Of a stretch of DNA of 64,000 bases, positions 1 through 8,545 are shown one piece after another. Numbering within the stretch: the stretch's first letter is position 1; the number at the start of each line of letters is the position of its first letter. Made by a program: the position numbers and the translations under genes. Source of the stretch: Domibacillus sp. DTU_2020_1001157_1_SI_ALB_TIR_016 (lineage in GTDB: Bacteria > Bacillota > Bacilli > Bacillales > Domibacillaceae); assembly GCF_032341995.1 (NCBI RefSeq), contig NZ_CP135439.1, forward strand, positions 496,001 to 560,000. The letters run 5' to 3'. The notes beneath the pieces are model-generated. The model worked only from the letters and a program-made list of their open reading frames with translations, did not search any database and was not told the DNA's origin.

Positions 1-27
1 GTATGGGGTTGGACAGGAGGAGATCGG

Positions 28-651
28 ATGATTCAGCTTGCAGTAAAAAGAGGCCTGGACACGCTGGTTGCTCTAACGGCTTTAATCATGCTGTCTGGTG
101 TCCTGTGTTTAATCAGTCTTGCGATCAAATTAGATTCAAAAGGGCCGGTTTTATTTAAGCAGGAACGGCTGGGCAAAGACGGGCGCGTTTTTTTGATTTA
201 CAAGTTTAGAACCATGATTGTAGGAGCGGAAAGCAAAGGAAGAGGGATCTTTCAAAGTGAAAACGATGATCGTATCACCAAGGTAGGCCGGCTGCTGCGA
301 AAAACGAGCCTTGATGAGTTGCCGCAGCTGTTTAATATTTTAAAAGGCGAAATGAGCTTTATCGGTCCGCGGCCGCCGCTGACGTACTACCCGTATCCGG
401 CTGACGGCTATTCGGATGAACAGAAAATCCGCTTCCGCTTTTTGCCTGGCATGACAGGATACGCCCAGGTGATGGGGCGGAATTCATTAAGATGGGAGGA
501 AAAAATCCACTACGACGTAGATTACGTGGACAATTACAGCCTTGGACTGGATTTGAAAATATTCATTTTAACGATTTATAAAATCGTCCAACAAGAGCAT
601 GTGCATCATCCGGAGACGTCAGATTTAAAACAGGCCGACGAAAAAGTGTAA
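28..651 (+). CDS. Undecaprenyl-phosphate phosphoglycosyl transferase (bacterial sugar transferase)
   Basis: Small monotopic phosphoglycosyl transferase (207 aa) expected to move a sugar-phosphate from a nucleotide sugar to undecaprenyl phosphate, the priming step of exopolysaccharide synthesis at the inner membrane face. Seen: one hydrophobic re-entrant segment at about residues 9-33, the KFRTM motif at 59-63, the catalytic Asp96-Glu97 pair in TSLDELPQ, and GPRPP at 113-117, all typical of this family. The ATG follows AGGAGGAG. The length fits the short PglC-like class rather than the long WcaJ class with extra membrane helices. It is the first complete gene of a co-directional run of five; the start of the cluster lies outside the window. 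The sugar specificity cannot be read from the sequence. Confidence 0.93.
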   Translation: MIQLAVKRGLDTLVALTALIMLSGVLCLISLAIKLDSKGPVLFKQERLGKDGRVFLIYKFRTMIVGAESKGRGIFQSENDDRITKVGRLLRKTSLDELPQLFNILKGEMSFIGPRPPLTYYPYPADGYSDEQKIRFRFLPGMTGYAQVMGRNSLRWEEKIHYDVDYVDNYSLGLDLKIFILTIYKIVQQEHVHHPETSDLKQADEKV

Positions 652-675
652 CAGCAGAAAAAAGGAGGCATCTTT

Positions 676-1764
676 ATGATCGAGGAAACAACCGCCTACG
701 AGCTGCTGAGCAGCAGGGAAGGGGACAGGTGGAACAGACTTGTAGAGTCATGCGAATCATATGATGTATTTTCTCTGGCAGATTACCTGGCGCTTTATGA
801 ACAGCGCGGCGAAGGAAGTGCACGGCTGTTTGTTTACGAGGAAAGCAGCAATCGCTACGTGCTGTACCCGTTTCTGCTCCGGGATATTCCGGAGCGAGTA
901 GGCGGGGAAACATATTTTGATATTATCACCCCTTACGGATACGGGGGGCCTCTTTATTCCGGCCGGGCTGCCAAAAACGATTTGGCCTTTAACAGGCGCT
1001 TCCGGGAAACATTCAGCCGCTATTGCCGGTTGGAAGGCATCGTGAGCGAATTTATCCGATTTCATCCCTATCAGGACAATGAGCAGGCAATTCAGGACCA
1101 CATGGTTGTGTCAGACGTGGGGGACATTGTCTACAATAACCTGCTTTTGCCCGAAGAAGACATTTGGGCCGATACCGCTCCAAGCAAAAAAAGGCGTATT
1201 AAGAAAAGTAAAAAAAATGGGGTCGCCGTCCAGTTTACAGAGGGAACAGACGTTACAGCAGCAGATATCGAAATGTTTCACACGATGTATACAGAAACGA
1301 TGGATAAAAAACATGCATCACCTTTTTATTACTTTCCACTTCCCTTTTTAAACAATTATTTTCAAGCGCTCGCGCCCTATATTACTCTGGCATGGTCCAT
1401 CCATGACGGTCAGCCCGTTGCTGCGAATCTTATTTTGAAGACGGGGGAATTTGCAACCATCCATTTGAGTGCGTCTGTAAAAGAGCATCTGCCGCTTTGC
1501 CCGAACTGCCGCCTGCGCTATGCATGCATTCTTTGGGCGAAAGAAAATGGATTTACGGTGCTGGACCACGGAGGAGGAAAAGAAAAAGGGGATTCCCTAT
1601 TTGCTTATAAAAGGCAATTTTCAAAGAATCTGCTTACGTACAAAACAGGTAAAAAAATTCATTTAACAGATATATACGAATCACTGGCCAGCCGGCTGCC
1701 CGGCCGACTTGAAAGGGAGAGGGCAGACTTTTTTCCGGAGTATCGTAAAGCCGCCTTACATTAG
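676..1764 (+). CDS. FemAB/GNAT-like acyltransferase of the EPS cluster, copy 1
   Basis: A 362-residue protein of the FemAB/BioF2-like GNAT superfamily, which transfers acyl or aminoacyl groups to cell-envelope sugars or peptides. Seen: blocks shared with the gene at 3626, including PYGYGGPL near residue 92, EFIRFHP near 117 and a glycine-rich LDHGGGKEKGD near 296 before the conserved KRQFSKN. It starts 24 bp after the sugar transferase stop behind AAAGGAGG, so it is probably co-transcribed. No signal peptide is visible, so it likely acts in the cytoplasm on lipid-linked precursors. The donor and acceptor are unknown; by context the acceptor is an EPS repeat unit. Confidence 0.8.
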   Translation: MIEETTAYELLSSREGDRWNRLVESCESYDVFSLADYLALYEQRGEGSARLFVYEESSNRYVLYPFLLRDIPERVGGETYFDIITPYGYGGPLYSGRAAKNDLAFNRRFRETFSRYCRLEGIVSEFIRFHPYQDNEQAIQDHMVVSDVGDIVYNNLLLPEEDIWADTAPSKKRRIKKSKKNGVAVQFTEGTDVTAADIEMFHTMYTETMDKKHASPFYYFPLPFLNNYFQALAPYITLAWSIHDGQPVAANLILKTGEFATIHLSASVKEHLPLCPNCRLRYACILWAKENGFTVLDHGGGKEKGDSLFAYKRQFSKNLLTYKTGKKIHLTDIYESLASRLPGRLERERADFFPEYRKAALH

Positions 1765-1836
1765 GGGGCGAGCTAAGAAAAAGTAACGGAGCTGAAAGGA
1801 CCCACAACATTCACTGTACGGAAAGGGGAATGATCT

Positions 1837-2817
1837 ATGTTTTTAGTGAAGAAAAAACCAATGCTGACAGCGGGAAGCCTTTTGATTGCCTCAAGTGTAA
1901 TGGCGGGTTTCGCTTATAACAAAAAATATTCACCGGCGATTTGGTCGATTCATGTATCGAAGACGGACGTTCCCATCACCCGGCTGGATCAGGCGGCTGA
2001 CTTCCAGACGCCGGCTTTGACGCCGGAAGACGTAACGGATGTACCAGCGGTTTTTGTTGCAGATCCGTTTTTAATGCAGGACGAAAACGGCTATTGCTTA
2101 TTTTTTGAAGTGATGAACGGCGAAACGGAACGGGGAGAAATCGGGCTGGCGACAAGCGAGGACGGAGAAACATGGGTGTATGACCGAATTGTTTTGAAAG
2201 AAGATGTTCATCTTTCTTATCCGCACGTGATTAAGCAGGGAGACGACTATTATATGATTCCGGAGTCGGTGGAGGCAGAAGGAATCTATCTTTATAAAGC
2301 TGCTTCTTTTCCGCATGAATGGCAGCAGGTGAAAAAGCTGGTCAGTGGTGACTATACAGATGCTTCTCTTTTCCAGTACAACCACAAATGGTGGATGTAT
2401 GCCGCCGGGCTTGACAATAAAACGCTTTATTTGTTTTGGGCGGATGAGCTTGAGGGAGAATGGAGGCCGCACCCGAAAAGCCCGCTTATCAAAAATGACA
2501 AAAGCAATTCAAGACCAGCGGGGCGTGTGGTGATCGAAGACGGCCGCATATACCGGTATGCGCAGGACGACGGCCCGTATTATGGACATTCGATTAAAGG
2601 CTTTGAGGTTACACACCTTTCTGAAGCAGGCTACGAGGAAAAAGAGATTGGTGTTCTTCTAAAAGGAAGCGGCATTGAAGGAGACTGGCGGCAGGACGGC
2701 ATGCACCATATTGATCATCTCAAGCTTGCCGGGGGAGGATGGCTGGCTGCCGTAGACGGCCATCGGTTCAATCATCAAAATTATATTCTTTGGAAGGTTA
2801 AGAGCATGTTTCGTTAA
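1837..2817 (+). CDS. Five-bladed beta-propeller (GH43-like) envelope polysaccharide protein
   Basis: A 326-residue protein whose core resembles the beta-propeller found beside formyltransferase and glucosamine-transferase domains and in GH43-type enzymes. Seen: repeated blade motifs such as VADPFLMQDENGYCLFFE (near residue 72), SYPHVIKQGDDYYMIPES (near 127) and later DASLFQYNHKWWMY. The N-terminus has a basic stretch and a short hydrophobic segment (residues 9-24) that may anchor or export it. It lies 72 bp after the FemAB-like gene and 15 bp before the GNAT gene. It could be a glycosyltransferase accessory or a degenerate glycosidase; catalytic residues cannot be assigned with confidence. 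Confidence 0.65.
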   Translation: MFLVKKKPMLTAGSLLIASSVMAGFAYNKKYSPAIWSIHVSKTDVPITRLDQAADFQTPALTPEDVTDVPAVFVADPFLMQDENGYCLFFEVMNGETERGEIGLATSEDGETWVYDRIVLKEDVHLSYPHVIKQGDDYYMIPESVEAEGIYLYKAASFPHEWQQVKKLVSGDYTDASLFQYNHKWWMYAAGLDNKTLYLFWADELEGEWRPHPKSPLIKNDKSNSRPAGRVVIEDGRIYRYAQDDGPYYGHSIKGFEVTHLSEAGYEEKEIGVLLKGSGIEGDWRQDGMHHIDHLKLAGGGWLAAVDGHRFNHQNYILWKVKSMFR

Positions 2818-2832
2818 AAGGAGGCGAAGGCA

Positions 2833-3603
2833 ATGAAGGAGCGCGATGTAATGCTTATGCCTGTGCGAAGCGAGGATGTGCCCCTGGTGGCTAAATGGAC
2901 AGAGGAATGGCTTGGCACTGCTCATCCGCTGGCCTATTCATTAACGATTTTTTCAAGTCCCGGCTACACGGACTTTCTACAGAACCAGCTGAAGAGCGAG
3001 CAGAAGACGGCAGGCTCTACGCATCTGATCGGCGCTTATGACGGGGGTCAGATGCTCGGCTTTATTGAACTGAGGCAGGCACCGGACCAGCTTTTTATTA
3101 ATAATTTTTGTGTGAAAAAAGAAGCGCGCGGCCGGCAAATCGGTGAGCGGCTGCTTCAGTACACAGAACAGCTTGCAAAGAGCGTCGGCGCTTCAACGGT
3201 TGGTTTGGACTGTTTTGTATGGAACGGGCGGGCGCTCGATAAATACGCTGAATCTGGATTCCGCGAAACGAGCCGCGTGCACTGGTACACAAGACAAAAC
3301 GAGTGGGGAAGCCAGACGCCGGTAGAGTTTGAGATAAAGAACGGGCAGGAAGCGGATGCCCATCAGCATGCCTTCGGTTTTTCGAGGCTTCATGTGCAGA
3401 CAGAAAAAGGGGTCATGGCTGTAAACCGTTTAAAAGACAGCTATTTTCGTTTATCGATTCATGAAAAAAATCCAGAATACTTCAACATTCTTTCACAGCT
3501 GGACCAGAGCCGTACACTCTTTTTAATTGGTTCAGAAGAAGCGGCAGAAAAGGGATGGAACAAAGCCAGTGAAAGTGTAAGGTTCGAAAAAAAGATCGGC
3601 TAA
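2833..3603 (+). CDS. GNAT-family N-acetyltransferase
   Basis: A 256-residue protein with a GNAT acetyl-CoA-binding core. The strand-loop NNFCVKKEARGRQIGERLL (about residues 93-112) carries the R-G-x-x-I-G pyrophosphate-binding signature, and YAESGFRE near 138 is the usual C-terminal GNAT motif. About 100 further residues after the GNAT core match no domain I recognise and may define substrate. The ATG follows AGGAGG. It lies between two envelope genes at 15 bp and 22 bp spacing, so a role in acetylating an EPS sugar or precursor is a reasonable inference. Confidence 0.8.
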   Translation: MKERDVMLMPVRSEDVPLVAKWTEEWLGTAHPLAYSLTIFSSPGYTDFLQNQLKSEQKTAGSTHLIGAYDGGQMLGFIELRQAPDQLFINNFCVKKEARGRQIGERLLQYTEQLAKSVGASTVGLDCFVWNGRALDKYAESGFRETSRVHWYTRQNEWGSQTPVEFEIKNGQEADAHQHAFGFSRLHVQTEKGVMAVNRLKDSYFRLSIHEKNPEYFNILSQLDQSRTLFLIGSEEAAEKGWNKASESVRFEKKIG

Positions 3604-3625
3604 AATCATTAAATGAGGTGAAGGA

Positions 3626-4690
3626 ATGGTATTCAAAGTATTGGGCATTTCGGAAAAAGATGAGTGGCAGGCATATATGGCAAAACTTCCGCGGGCGGAT
3701 ATTTATTTTACAGCGGAGTACTGTCAAATTTACGAGAATAATGGAGAAGGAAAGGCGCAGCTGTTTGTGTATGAAGACGGGGATGCATGCATTTGTTATC
3801 CGTATTTGCTTCGGGAAATTGACAGCTGGATGCTTGGCCCGGATGAGCAAGGCACGCTTTATGATATTACGACGCCTTATGGGTACGGAGGGCCGCTGTC
3901 CAATATTCAAGATGAACAGGAACGGAAAATACATTATGAAATTTTTCAGCAGTTGTTTGGTGAATACTGCAAATCGCACAATATTGTTGCGGAATTTGTC
4001 CGGTTTCATCCTCTGATCCATAACGAACGGGATTATCAAAGTGTTTCTCCTATTTTAAACCGGAACACTGTCAGCCTGACGCTGCAGGAAGATGAAGCAG
4101 CACTGATGGACAGCCTGCGAAACAAAGGGCGCAACCGGGTAAAGTATGCGATGAAGCAAGGGTTACAAGTAACGCAGGAAGGGCTGGATCACCTCGGATG
4201 GTTTGCTGAAAACTATGCGAAAACGATGGAGAAAAATCAGGCTGACAGCTATTATTACTTTAATGAGTCATTTTTCCGCGATACGATAGAGCTGCTTGAA
4301 GGCAATATCACCACGTTTGCCGTCCGTTATGAAGGTGAAGTGATTGCCTCGTGCATGTTTATGCATTATAACGATTACGTTTCTTATCATTTAACAGGTT
4401 CGAAGCAGGAATATCTGCACCTGGCACCGTCAAATCTGCTTGTCTGGCACGCAGCCGCCTGGTTCGGCAAGCTCGGCTATAAGTCGCTTCACCTTGGCGG
4501 AGGATACCGGGATGATGATGATCTGCTTCGCTTTAAGCGCAACTTTACAAAAAATCCGCTGCTTGACTTTTATATTGGAAAGAAAATTCATATTCCCGAG
4601 CAATATGAGCGGCTGACAAAAGGAATAGACATAGCCGGAGACTTTTTCCCGCTGTACCGCCATCCTGCCGTTCAGAAAATAAGCGTATAA
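3626..4690 (+). CDS. FemAB/GNAT-like acyltransferase of the EPS cluster, copy 2
   Basis: A 354-residue paralogue of the protein at 676-1764, with the same order of motifs: TPYGYGGPL near residue 91, EFVRFHPL near 121, and LHLGGGYRDDDDLLRFKRNF near 289. The two are clearly homologous but well diverged, so they probably act on different sugars or donors rather than being a recent duplication. The start ATG follows GAGGTG. It is the last gene of the EPS run. Its stop codon overlaps the start of the terminator hairpin at 4692, where a repeat element has inserted. Confidence 0.8.
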   Translation: MVFKVLGISEKDEWQAYMAKLPRADIYFTAEYCQIYENNGEGKAQLFVYEDGDACICYPYLLREIDSWMLGPDEQGTLYDITTPYGYGGPLSNIQDEQERKIHYEIFQQLFGEYCKSHNIVAEFVRFHPLIHNERDYQSVSPILNRNTVSLTLQEDEAALMDSLRNKGRNRVKYAMKQGLQVTQEGLDHLGWFAENYAKTMEKNQADSYYYFNESFFRDTIELLEGNITTFAVRYEGEVIASCMFMHYNDYVSYHLTGSKQEYLHLAPSNLLVWHAAAWFGKLGYKSLHLGGGYRDDDDLLRFKRNFTKNPLLDFYIGKKIHIPEQYERLTKGIDIAGDFFPLYRHPAVQKISV

Positions 4691-4691
4691 A

Positions 4692-4716
4692 AAACGGCGC
4701 CTTCTGGGCGCCGTTT
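4692..4716. terminator. Terminator hairpin, left copy flanking repeat element 1
   Basis: Perfect 10-bp stem (AAACGGCGCC with GGCGCCGTTT) and TTCTG loop, directly after the EPS gene stop. On the plus strand only three T follow before the element begins; on the minus strand a run of T is present. An almost identical hairpin lies on the other side of the element at 5264-5288. Confidence 0.85.
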
Positions 4717-5263
4717 CAGTGTGTAGACAAATAAAGTTTATTGCTAAAGGATTTCTTTTGTTTCTTTTTTATGCAAGGCGTGCAGGCGGATGGGATGAGA
4801 GCCGATAAGGCGGCGGATACGCGGCTTCGCTTTCCATGGGGCAGGCGCTGAGCCCGTCTTTGCCGCCGTGCGGCCCAGCCGGTCTCAGCCGGCCCGCTAG
4901 TCCCATAGGAGTCTTCGCCGCACACCCGCCGCCTGTGCGGTTGAACAAGGCTGCACAGTTTAATGGATACACTTGCCCTATCACCAAAGCGGTAGAAGCG
5001 TATGTAGAAATGCCCTCTTTGCTGATTTTTCGAAACAAATGGGGAAGCCGGCCGGACGAAGACTCCTGCGGGATGCACAGTGAATCGGGAGACCCCGCAG
5101 GCGCGTGCGCTGAGGAGGCTCCCGCACTGCCCGCGGAAAGCGAAGTCCGGCCGGCTTCCCTTATCGGCTCTTTTAAGAAGCGATGTTTCTCGAAAAGTCT
5201 CCTGTCCGTTTTTGGCGGTGAAAACTTTCATAAAAAAAGACTGACGACTTTGTCGACAGTCTC
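4717..5263. repeat. Terminator-flanked palindromic repeat element 1 (composite, 547 bp)
   Basis: Non-coding repeat bounded by CAGTGTGTAGACAAA on the left and the inverted TTTGTCGACAGTCTC on the right. It holds two GC-rich modules. Module A (about 4800-4940) contains the CTTTCCATGGGGCAGG and CTAGTCCCATAGGAGTC segments shared with element 3. Module B has 16-bp inverted arms at 5042-5057 and 5145-5160 enclosing a nested hairpin, shared with all other copies. The middle part (about 4945-5030) is not found in the other copies. No convincing gene is present; open frames here come from the GC-rich palindromes. The duplicated flanking hairpins argue for insertion into a terminator. Confidence 0.85.
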
Positions 5264-5291
5264 AAACGGCACCTTATGGGCGCCGTTTTTT
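5264..5291. terminator. Terminator hairpin, right copy flanking repeat element 1
   Basis: Same 25-bp hairpin as at 4692-4716 with two base changes (stem AAACGGCACC, loop TTATG), followed by six T on the plus strand. One stem change is an A-C mismatch in plus-strand RNA but a G-U pair in minus-strand RNA. Confidence 0.85.
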
Positions 5292-5857
5292 CAGTAAAGG
5301 ATATAGTAGCCGGCAAGTTTGGCATATTCTTTCCAAACCATCCGCTTGCTTTCCTCATCATTCCACCAGTCTGACAGAGTATAACGAGAAGGGGTAGGAG
5401 CGTAAGAAAGAGAGATATCGCTGTCTCGAAAAACCTTTTCAAAAATAAATTTGGTCCGGCGCATATGGTAATCACTTGTGACAATAATAGCGGAAGTGCT
5501 GCCGCGGTGCTGGAGAAGTTCTTTCGTATAAGTAGCGTTTGTATAGGTGCTGTGAGCCTGTTCCTCGGCAATCACATGTTCTTCTGGGACACCAAGTGCC
5601 GCTGCTTCTTGTACAGTAAATGTGCCAGTATTGGCCCGTGATAGAACAATATCATCTCCGTAGCCGTCTTTCCACAGCCGGACGCCTGCTGCGATCCGTT
5701 CCGTTCCCGGGCTGAGAACGACAATGGCATCGGAACGCTTCGGTTTTTCTTCTACCGTTAAAAAAGAGCCGGCTTTCCATAAAAAAGCGGCAAGAAGGCC
5801 GGCTCCAAAGAGTAAGAAGCCGGCCCAAAGCCATCTTTTTTGAACCATTCCTTTCAC
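5291..5857 (-). CDS. YdcF/DUF218-family membrane-anchored protein
   Basis: A 188-residue protein with one N-terminal membrane helix (about residues 9-27) and an extracytoplasmic DUF218 domain. Seen: DAIVVLSPGTERI near residue 43, the TYTNATYTKELL helix near 102 and VTSDYHMRRTKFIF near 125, the standard YdcF/SanA blocks. It starts at GTG behind AAAGGAGG, 14 bp after the beta-helix gene, and so is the last gene of a three-gene minus-strand operon. Family members are linked to envelope integrity, but the biochemical activity is not settled. By context it works with the acyltransferase and beta-helix protein on a surface polymer. Confidence 0.85.
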   Translation of the reverse strand: MKGMVQKRWLWAGFLLFGAGLLAAFLWKAGSFLTVEEKPKRSDAIVVLSPGTERIAAGVRLWKDGYGDDIVLSRANTGTFTVQEAAALGVPEEHVIAEEQAHSTYTNATYTKELLQHRGSTSAIIVTSDYHMRRTKFIFEKVFRDSDISLSYAPTPSRYTLSDWWNDEESKRMVWKEYAKLAGYYILY

Positions 5858-5871
5858 TAGAAATTCCTCCT

Positions 5872-7203
5872 TTAATCGTCCCCATTTCTTTTTACGGTAT
5901 TGCCGCTTACGTCTGAAGAACCAACGGCTTTTAAGTCAAGGCCGGTACTTTTGTTGTTTGTAATCTCGTTATCTTTGATGGACGCGTCCGTGACGTCTGC
6001 CACTGACACACCGTACTCGCCGTTTTGCTTCACTTTGTTCGATTCAACAGTGATGCCGCTTTGGTCATTCAGGCCGCCCCAAATCGAAATGCCCGTTTTC
6101 TTGTTATAGCGGACCACATTTTTAACAAGCTCGTTTTGTCCAACATGGTTCATTAAAGAAATGCCCTCTGTTTTGTTTTTCTGAATGGTATTGCCGCTAA
6201 TCCGATTGGCGGTAGAAAAGTTGATAAAAATACCGACTTTGTTTTCAGTAATCGTGTTGTTGACTACCTCGTTATCATGCGCCTTGCCGACATCCTGGCT
6301 GCCGCCGATATAAACGCCGCCTTCTTTGTTATGCGTAATTTTATTTTTTTCGGCCCTATTGCCGCTCGCATAAACGAATGCAAGACCGTATCCATCATTG
6401 TTTGACAGGGTATTGCCTGTTAAAAGAACATCTTCGAGCGGCAGGTCAAATGGCGGATCACGCTCTAAGTCAATGCCTGCTGCCGGTTCGGTGCCATTTG
6501 TTTTGGAAAACGTACTGTTCTTAACAGTAATATCTTTTCCGGCTGTAATCGACAAGCCCTGCCGCCGATTGTTATGGCCCGTTACCCGGTCGATTGTAAT
6601 GCGGACGGGATAAGTGCCCCGGCTGGCGTCTCCTTCGATAATAAATCCGTCGCCCCAGAAATCTTTCGCTGTTACGTTAGAGATACGCACATTATAGGAA
6701 CTTCCTGCAATAAATACACCGTGGCCAAATTCCCCTTCAGTGTCTTCGTGTTCATACCGGTCGCCAATCAGCGTGCCGCCTTTAATGGTAATGTCATGCT
6801 GATTGTAAATGGTGAAAACACGGTAAATCGGAGAGCTGTTTGGAATGCTTTGCAGGGCAGCCCGCTTATCGAGCCGGATGTCCGACCCGCTTGGTATAAC
6901 TAAAGAGCCGGTTTCAGGGTCTGTATTAATGTGAAAAGTACCCGCCGGGATTCGGACAATTCCTTTTCCATCGCCTGCCTCATCAATTGCAGCTTGAATA
7001 GCTTCTGTGTCATCTTTTCCATCATCCGGTATGGCGCCGAAATCCGTCACATGAATGTCAGGCAAAGACGAATCCGGCGGATTTTCCTCGATTTGAAGAA
7101 TGACGCCGATCAGAAAAAACAGGAGAGCAGTCACACTTCCGAAAAAAAGAACCAGCGGCAGCAGTCCATTTTTGGTATATCTGAGAGAGGACATCTGCCA
7201 CAT
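5872..7203 (-). CDS. Membrane-anchored right-handed beta-helix protein (pectate-lyase-3/NosD-like)
   Basis: A 443-residue protein with a single N-terminal membrane helix (about residues 13-38), then VTDFGAIPDDGKDDTEAIQ, the classic opening of a pectate-lyase-3 beta-helix, followed by many short rungs with N-N-x-I and G-I/V repeats (for example NTIQKNKTEGISL). The fold suits binding or cleaving polysaccharide outside the cell. The ATG lies one base beyond the stop of the acyltransferase, which suggests translational coupling. It could be an EPS lyase, epimerase or scaffold; no catalytic triad is evident to me. Confidence 0.8.
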   Translation of the reverse strand: MWQMSSLRYTKNGLLPLVLFFGSVTALLFFLIGVILQIEENPPDSSLPDIHVTDFGAIPDDGKDDTEAIQAAIDEAGDGKGIVRIPAGTFHINTDPETGSLVIPSGSDIRLDKRAALQSIPNSSPIYRVFTIYNQHDITIKGGTLIGDRYEHEDTEGEFGHGVFIAGSSYNVRISNVTAKDFWGDGFIIEGDASRGTYPVRITIDRVTGHNNRRQGLSITAGKDITVKNSTFSKTNGTEPAAGIDLERDPPFDLPLEDVLLTGNTLSNNDGYGLAFVYASGNRAEKNKITHNKEGGVYIGGSQDVGKAHDNEVVNNTITENKVGIFINFSTANRISGNTIQKNKTEGISLMNHVGQNELVKNVVRYNKKTGISIWGGLNDQSGITVESNKVKQNGEYGVSVADVTDASIKDNEITNNKSTGLDLKAVGSSDVSGNTVKRNGDD

Positions 7204-7204
7204 A

Positions 7205-8314
7205 TCAGTTCACTTTCACCGATGGTGCATCGAGTTTTTTTGCAGACGCCGATGCCGGCTGCTTTTGGCGGATGCCGACTTTTCCAACCATATAAGCGCC
7301 AAATGGCAGTTTGTTAAACAAGTAAATCGTGCCGGCACACAGGCCGATGCAGGTGAAAAACAGTCCCGGAACAGTGACAGCTGGCGGAAGTTCTTCCCAT
7401 GCAAAGGATAGAGCCGCAAAAACAGCCAGGTAAAACGGATGAAACAAATAAATGCCAAACGAATATTGGCTTACCCAGGTAAAAAAGCTGGGAATCCGCT
7501 TGAGCAGCATAGCGTGAGAATAAAGAAAGAGAATCATGCTGACGGTGAAAAGCAGCATGTCCACCCGCTTAGACGATACAATCGGCATAATGCCGGCGTG
7601 GTAAAGCGAAATAGACAGCGTGCCGCTTGCGATAACGGCTGCGGTTGTCCAGTGGCGGAAGCGGGCGAGCAAAGCGGTGAACGATTCGATATAGCAGCCG
7701 CTGTAAAAAGCGAGCGTAAAGTAAAAGACCCAGCCTAAAAACGGAACCCAGTAGTATTGCCACCATATATAGTCGGCGAATGGAATGTTAAGCGGCGGCA
7801 CAAAATTGAAAAACGATAAGTAGGCGGCGTTTACGAGAAACGAACCGATGAGCATTTTTTTAGGAGACGCTTTTTTTAAGTATGAATGGAATAATAGGTG
7901 AAGTGCATAAAATTGAAAGATAATTAAAATAAAATAGCCATGGAAATCACCGAGCAGCAGATGGCGCCACGTATAAGTGAAAAACGCTTCCCCGAAGCCG
8001 GAACCCGTTCCCGTCTGCTGGAATGCTTTAGAGGCCGCGTAAAAAATACCGAAGAAGATGTAAGGCAAAAAGATGTAGAGAATCCGGCTGCGCCAGAACG
8101 AGGTCATCGGACGGCTGCGGTAGGAGTACGCGATAATAAATTCCGAAATAAACACAAAAGCGGGCGTACCAAAAGTGAGCAGGACACTAAAGCCATTTAC
8201 AGCTTCGCTGCTGTCAAGATACACCCGGTCTAATACGTGCAGCAAAAGAATGCTGAGGCAGGCTATGCTCCGCAGCAAAAACATTTCGTTTACAAGCGTT
8301 CGGTTTTGTTTCAC
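7205..8314 (-). CDS. Acyltransferase-3 family membrane O-acyltransferase
   Basis: Integral membrane acyltransferase (about 369 aa, roughly ten helices) of the OafA/WecH/IcaC type, which O-acetylates or O-succinylates surface polysaccharide using a cytoplasmic acyl donor. Seen: the N-terminal FLLRSIACLSILLLHV segment containing the family's conserved R and H, and repeated aromatic-rich helices. An ATG at 8320 is possible, but the Shine-Dalgarno GGAGGG abuts it; the GTG at 8314, six bases further on, is better spaced and chosen here. It is the first gene of the operon with the beta-helix and DUF218 proteins. SinR-like GTTC/GAAC motifs lie about 35 bp upstream. Confidence 0.85.
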   Translation of the reverse strand: MKQNRTLVNEMFLLRSIACLSILLLHVLDRVYLDSSEAVNGFSVLLTFGTPAFVFISEFIIAYSYRSRPMTSFWRSRILYIFLPYIFFGIFYAASKAFQQTGTGSGFGEAFFTYTWRHLLLGDFHGYFILIIFQFYALHLLFHSYLKKASPKKMLIGSFLVNAAYLSFFNFVPPLNIPFADYIWWQYYWVPFLGWVFYFTLAFYSGCYIESFTALLARFRHWTTAAVIASGTLSISLYHAGIMPIVSSKRVDMLLFTVSMILFLYSHAMLLKRIPSFFTWVSQYSFGIYLFHPFYLAVFAALSFAWEELPPAVTVPGLFFTCIGLCAGTIYLFNKLPFGAYMVGKVGIRQKQPASASAKKLDAPSVKVN

Positions 8315-8349
8315 AGTCATCCCTCCTATATAATTCGCTCATTCTTGTT

Positions 8350-8377
8350 GGAGAACAAATTGTTCGTTATAGAGAAT
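8350..8377 (-). promoter_or_regulatory. Candidate SinR-like operator upstream of the acyltransferase operon
   Basis: GGAGAAC (8350-8356, GTTCTCC on the other strand), GTTCGTT (8362-8368) and AGAGAAT (8371-8377) cluster within 28 bp. They resemble the GTTCTYT half-sites reported for Bacillus subtilis SinR. The assignment is inference from motif and context; no promoter hexamers stand out with certainty. Confidence 0.35.
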
Positions 8378-8494
8378 TTTACTATGATGAAGGGGAAAAG
8401 TAAAGTTCTTTCAAATGGGAGAAGCAGCTTCTTTATTCAAGGTTGTCAACTAAATGCTGATCAAATCTGACGATATTGATTTTTCAGAAAATAC

Positions 8495-8523
8495 TTGTAA
8501 AAGGTGTTTTGATTCATTAAGAT
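8495..8523 (+). promoter_or_regulatory. Sigma-A promoter of the gcv operon
   Basis: TTGTAA (8495-8500), a 17-bp spacer and TAAGAT (8518-8523) lie just upstream of the glycine riboswitch, placing the transcript start near 8530. Confidence 0.55.
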
Positions 8524-8545
8524 GGAAGTGTCAAATGAATATACG

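Noticed and set aside
4836..5297. Open frames in the GC-rich repeat at 4716-5297 on both strands
   Set aside because: They lie within repeat element 1, have odd composition, lack ribosome sites and follow the palindromes shared by other non-coding copies.
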